A stretch of 6,053 nt of DNA from CAZZDA01 sp964652585. Lineage in GTDB: Bacteria; Patescibacteriota; Patescibacteriia; UBA1544. A program made the position numbers and the translations under genes. Below are positions 4,928-6,053 of this stretch, one piece after another. The notes under the pieces are model-generated. The model was not told the origin of the DNA and did no database searches. It worked only from the letters and a program-made list of their open reading frames with translations. Position 1 is the first letter of the stretch. Each line of letters starts with the position of its first letter. The DNA is taken from assembly GCA_964652585.1 (NCBI GenBank), contig CAZZDA010000055.1:1-6053 (forward strand), in the 5' to 3' direction.

Positions 4928-5044
4928 TTAGTTAAGATTGTTGTCCTTGTAAATATTTTTTGCAAACCTGATAGCACTTAATCTACAGAAATTAAATGCC
5001 ATTTCTCCTAACTCTTCGGATGTGACTTTATCTTCATTGCCCAT
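4928..5044 (-). CDS. Possible 38-residue small protein or gene fragment
   Basis: An ATG-started frame encodes MGNEDKVTSEELGEMAF and ends KNIYKDNNLN before a TAA. Composition and hydrophobic spacing suggest an amphipathic helix rather than chance. The frame also runs nine codons upstream of the ATG (KLINKISGY) to a TAA beside another A5 run, so it may be the tail of a longer broken gene. No Shine-Dalgarno. No family recognised; low confidence. Confidence 0.3.
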   Translation of the reverse strand: MGNEDKVTSEELGEMAFNFCRLSAIRFAKNIYKDNNLN

Positions 5045-5101
5045 ATATCCGCTTATCTTATTGATCAATTTTTATCGAATATTTATAATGATTGCTCTGT
5101 G

Positions 5102-5986
5102 CTATATAAACAAATCTGATAATTTCAAAAACAGTTTTCTGAAAAATTGTTTAACACTTTTTATTACACTGCCGCTCTTGTTCCCTCGTTCCATAACTAC
5201 GGTATCGTTCTTTTCTGGTTCTTTAACTTCTGTAATCTCATCGCTTGTCATTTCTTCAGTAGTAGTTGAATAATTGTTATTTATTTCTTGGCCATTGTCA
5301 TCAAACAACCGTTGATAGCCCTCAACACAATGTTCATTAACTTCTCTATAACCCTCATCACATAGCCATACATCTGTAAGGCTATTTACAGCGTGTGCGT
5401 GTTCTGGAATTTTGATGCAGTTTGTTTTATCTAAGGATAAAGTATATCCGACATCACAAAATTTAGGTGACTGATCATGAATTGTTATTGATGTTTCTTG
5501 CCGATCCGAACTTTCTGTGACAGGAGTAAGTGAATTTGCAATTTTTACTTTTTCTACATAAATTTCAGCTTGTTTTTTAAGACAAATATTTTTTATTTCT
5601 TCGAATGCTTGATTTGCCCCCGTCTCAAAACATACATTGAGTTTATTATAAAATTCTGGAAAATCACAACTGGCATCGGGGCATTCTTTTTCCAAACATT
5701 CGGCTGATAGCTCATTACCTCTTTTCGTAAATTCAGGGTATTCAGAAGATGGGATATTTTTACAATAATCATATAACAACTCTCCATTTGTTGTGTATCT
5801 ATCGAATGGTACTGTAGGCGGAGTGAATGCTGTAAAATCAGTACCATCTCCTAAATTAAATGAATATTCTGATACAGGATCGTTAAAACTATAGTACGTG
5901 TCACCTCCTGTTTTTTGAGAAGTTCCCATTGTTCCGTCGCTAAAGTTATAGTATGTAGTACCACCGATTTTGTGCGAAGTACCCAT
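5102..5986 (-). CDS. Repeat-containing Cys-rich protein, probably envelope-associated, 5'-truncated
   Basis: The 294-residue frame opens with two copies of a 19-residue repeat (MGTSxKxGGxTYYxFxD, residues 1-38), then a degenerate third (SEYSFNLGDGT). The body has ten Cys (75, 97, 102, 107, 119, 135, 177, 190, 209, 220), an even number suited to disulfides outside the cytoplasm. Two CDxGY boxes (177-181, 209-213) flank a CIKIPEHAHAV segment, a style I associate with surface proteins of Patescibacteria. A Ser/Thr/Glu-rich stretch (240-262) leads to an amphipathic basic C-terminal helix (VKQFFRKLFLKL). No signal peptide is present, but the repeat continues upstream of the ATG for at least FSDGT in frame until a TAG at 6008-6010, so the ATG is internal and the natural N-terminus, with any signal peptide, seems lost. 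Function unknown; adhesion or cell-surface display is a guess. Confidence 0.65.
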   Translation of the reverse strand: MGTSHKIGGTTYYNFSDGTMGTSQKTGGDTYYSFNDPVSEYSFNLGDGTDFTAFTPPTVPFDRYTTNGELLYDYCKNIPSSEYPEFTKRGNELSAECLEKECPDASCDFPEFYNKLNVCFETGANQAFEEIKNICLKKQAEIYVEKVKIANSLTPVTESSDRQETSITIHDQSPKFCDVGYTLSLDKTNCIKIPEHAHAVNSLTDVWLCDEGYREVNEHCVEGYQRLFDDNGQEINNNYSTTTEEMTSDEITEVKEPEKNDTVVMERGNKSGSVIKSVKQFFRKLFLKLSDLFI

Positions 5987-6001
5987 TGTCCCATCACTAA
6001 A
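5873..6001 (-). repeat. Coding tandem repeat, 57-base period
   Basis: Two full units (5930-5986 and 5873-5929) plus a 15-base partial unit (5987-6001) encode the 19-residue motif with conserved FxDGTMGTS and GGxTYY. Differences between units are mainly at third codon positions and a few codons, showing selection or recombination on the protein repeat. Similar GxTYYxxSDGT repeats occur in bacterial surface proteins. Confidence 0.7.
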
Positions 6002-6008
6002 AATGAAC

Positions 6009-6032
6009 TACCCCGCAGCAAGCTACGGGGTA
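6009..6032. repeat. Palindromic element at the broken 5' end of the repeat gene
   Basis: TACCCCGCAG (6009-6018) pairs with CTACGGGGTA (6023-6032) around loop CAAG; the single mismatch on the plus strand (6016/6025) is a G-U wobble on the minus strand. No T run follows on either side. It looks like a REP-type palindrome. It overlaps the in-frame TAG that ends the reading frame of the repeat gene upstream. Confidence 0.6.
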
Positions 6033-6053
6033 TCCCCAGTTATTTTACTACAT

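Noticed and set aside
4694..4981. A 95-codon plus-strand frame
   Set aside because: It runs through the double-hairpin repeat, has Cys/Phe/Val-rich random composition and no ribosome site.
1..6053. CRISPR array, transposase, integrase or plasmid origin
   Set aside because: No regularly spaced direct repeats, no transposase or recombinase motifs and no iteron series were found on either strand.

Overview
The window looks like a chromosomal fragment of a Candidate Phyla Radiation (Patescibacteria) bacterium, assembled from an AT-rich genome with standard stop codons (TAA, TAG and TGA all end genes here). The pointers are indirect: small uncharacterised genes, promoter boxes placed so close to start codons that transcripts would be leaderless, palindromic repeats between genes, and a Cys-rich envelope-type protein of a style common in these organisms. 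This placement is an inference from style; no marker gene in the window fixes the taxon. Every gene supported well lies on the minus strand, so the layout is best read from high to low coordinates.

From the right edge: a repeat-containing, Cys-rich, probably envelope-associated protein (5102-5986) has lost its 5' end next to a palindromic repeat (6009-6032). A possible 38-codon gene (4928-5044) follows, then about 340 bases without a convincing gene, filled with palindromic elements (4591-4911). Next is a tight cluster of three genes of unknown function with 22-base gaps: a helical protein (4172-4450 plus an out-of-frame 5' part up to 4590), a 123-residue protein (3778-4149) and a zinc-ribbon protein (3192-3755 plus an out-of-frame 3' part down to 3007). 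Two of the three are each interrupted by an apparent one-base contraction of an A5 run.

A small FtsK-gamma-like winged-helix protein (2686-2931) with a near-leaderless promoter comes next. Immediately downstream, 2354-2643 is the most interesting stretch: a GC-rich island with its own promoter, dense secondary structure including a 23-bp helix in which every non-Watson-Crick pair is a G-U wobble on the minus-strand RNA, and a perfect 13-bp terminator-like hairpin. I interpret it as a structured non-coding RNA gene that I cannot assign to a known family. A tRNA-Arg(UCU) starts five bases after that hairpin.

The left part holds a probable two-gene operon: a stand-alone ASCH-domain protein (1730-2107) and a GNAT-GNAT-ASCH fusion (338-1663), closed by an intrinsic terminator (297-324). 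The ASCH fold is a PUA-like RNA-binding fold, so these two genes may act together in acetyl-group chemistry on RNA, nucleosides or proteins, but the substrate cannot be read from sequence. The first 296 bases contain a bidirectional terminator and at most a gene remnant.
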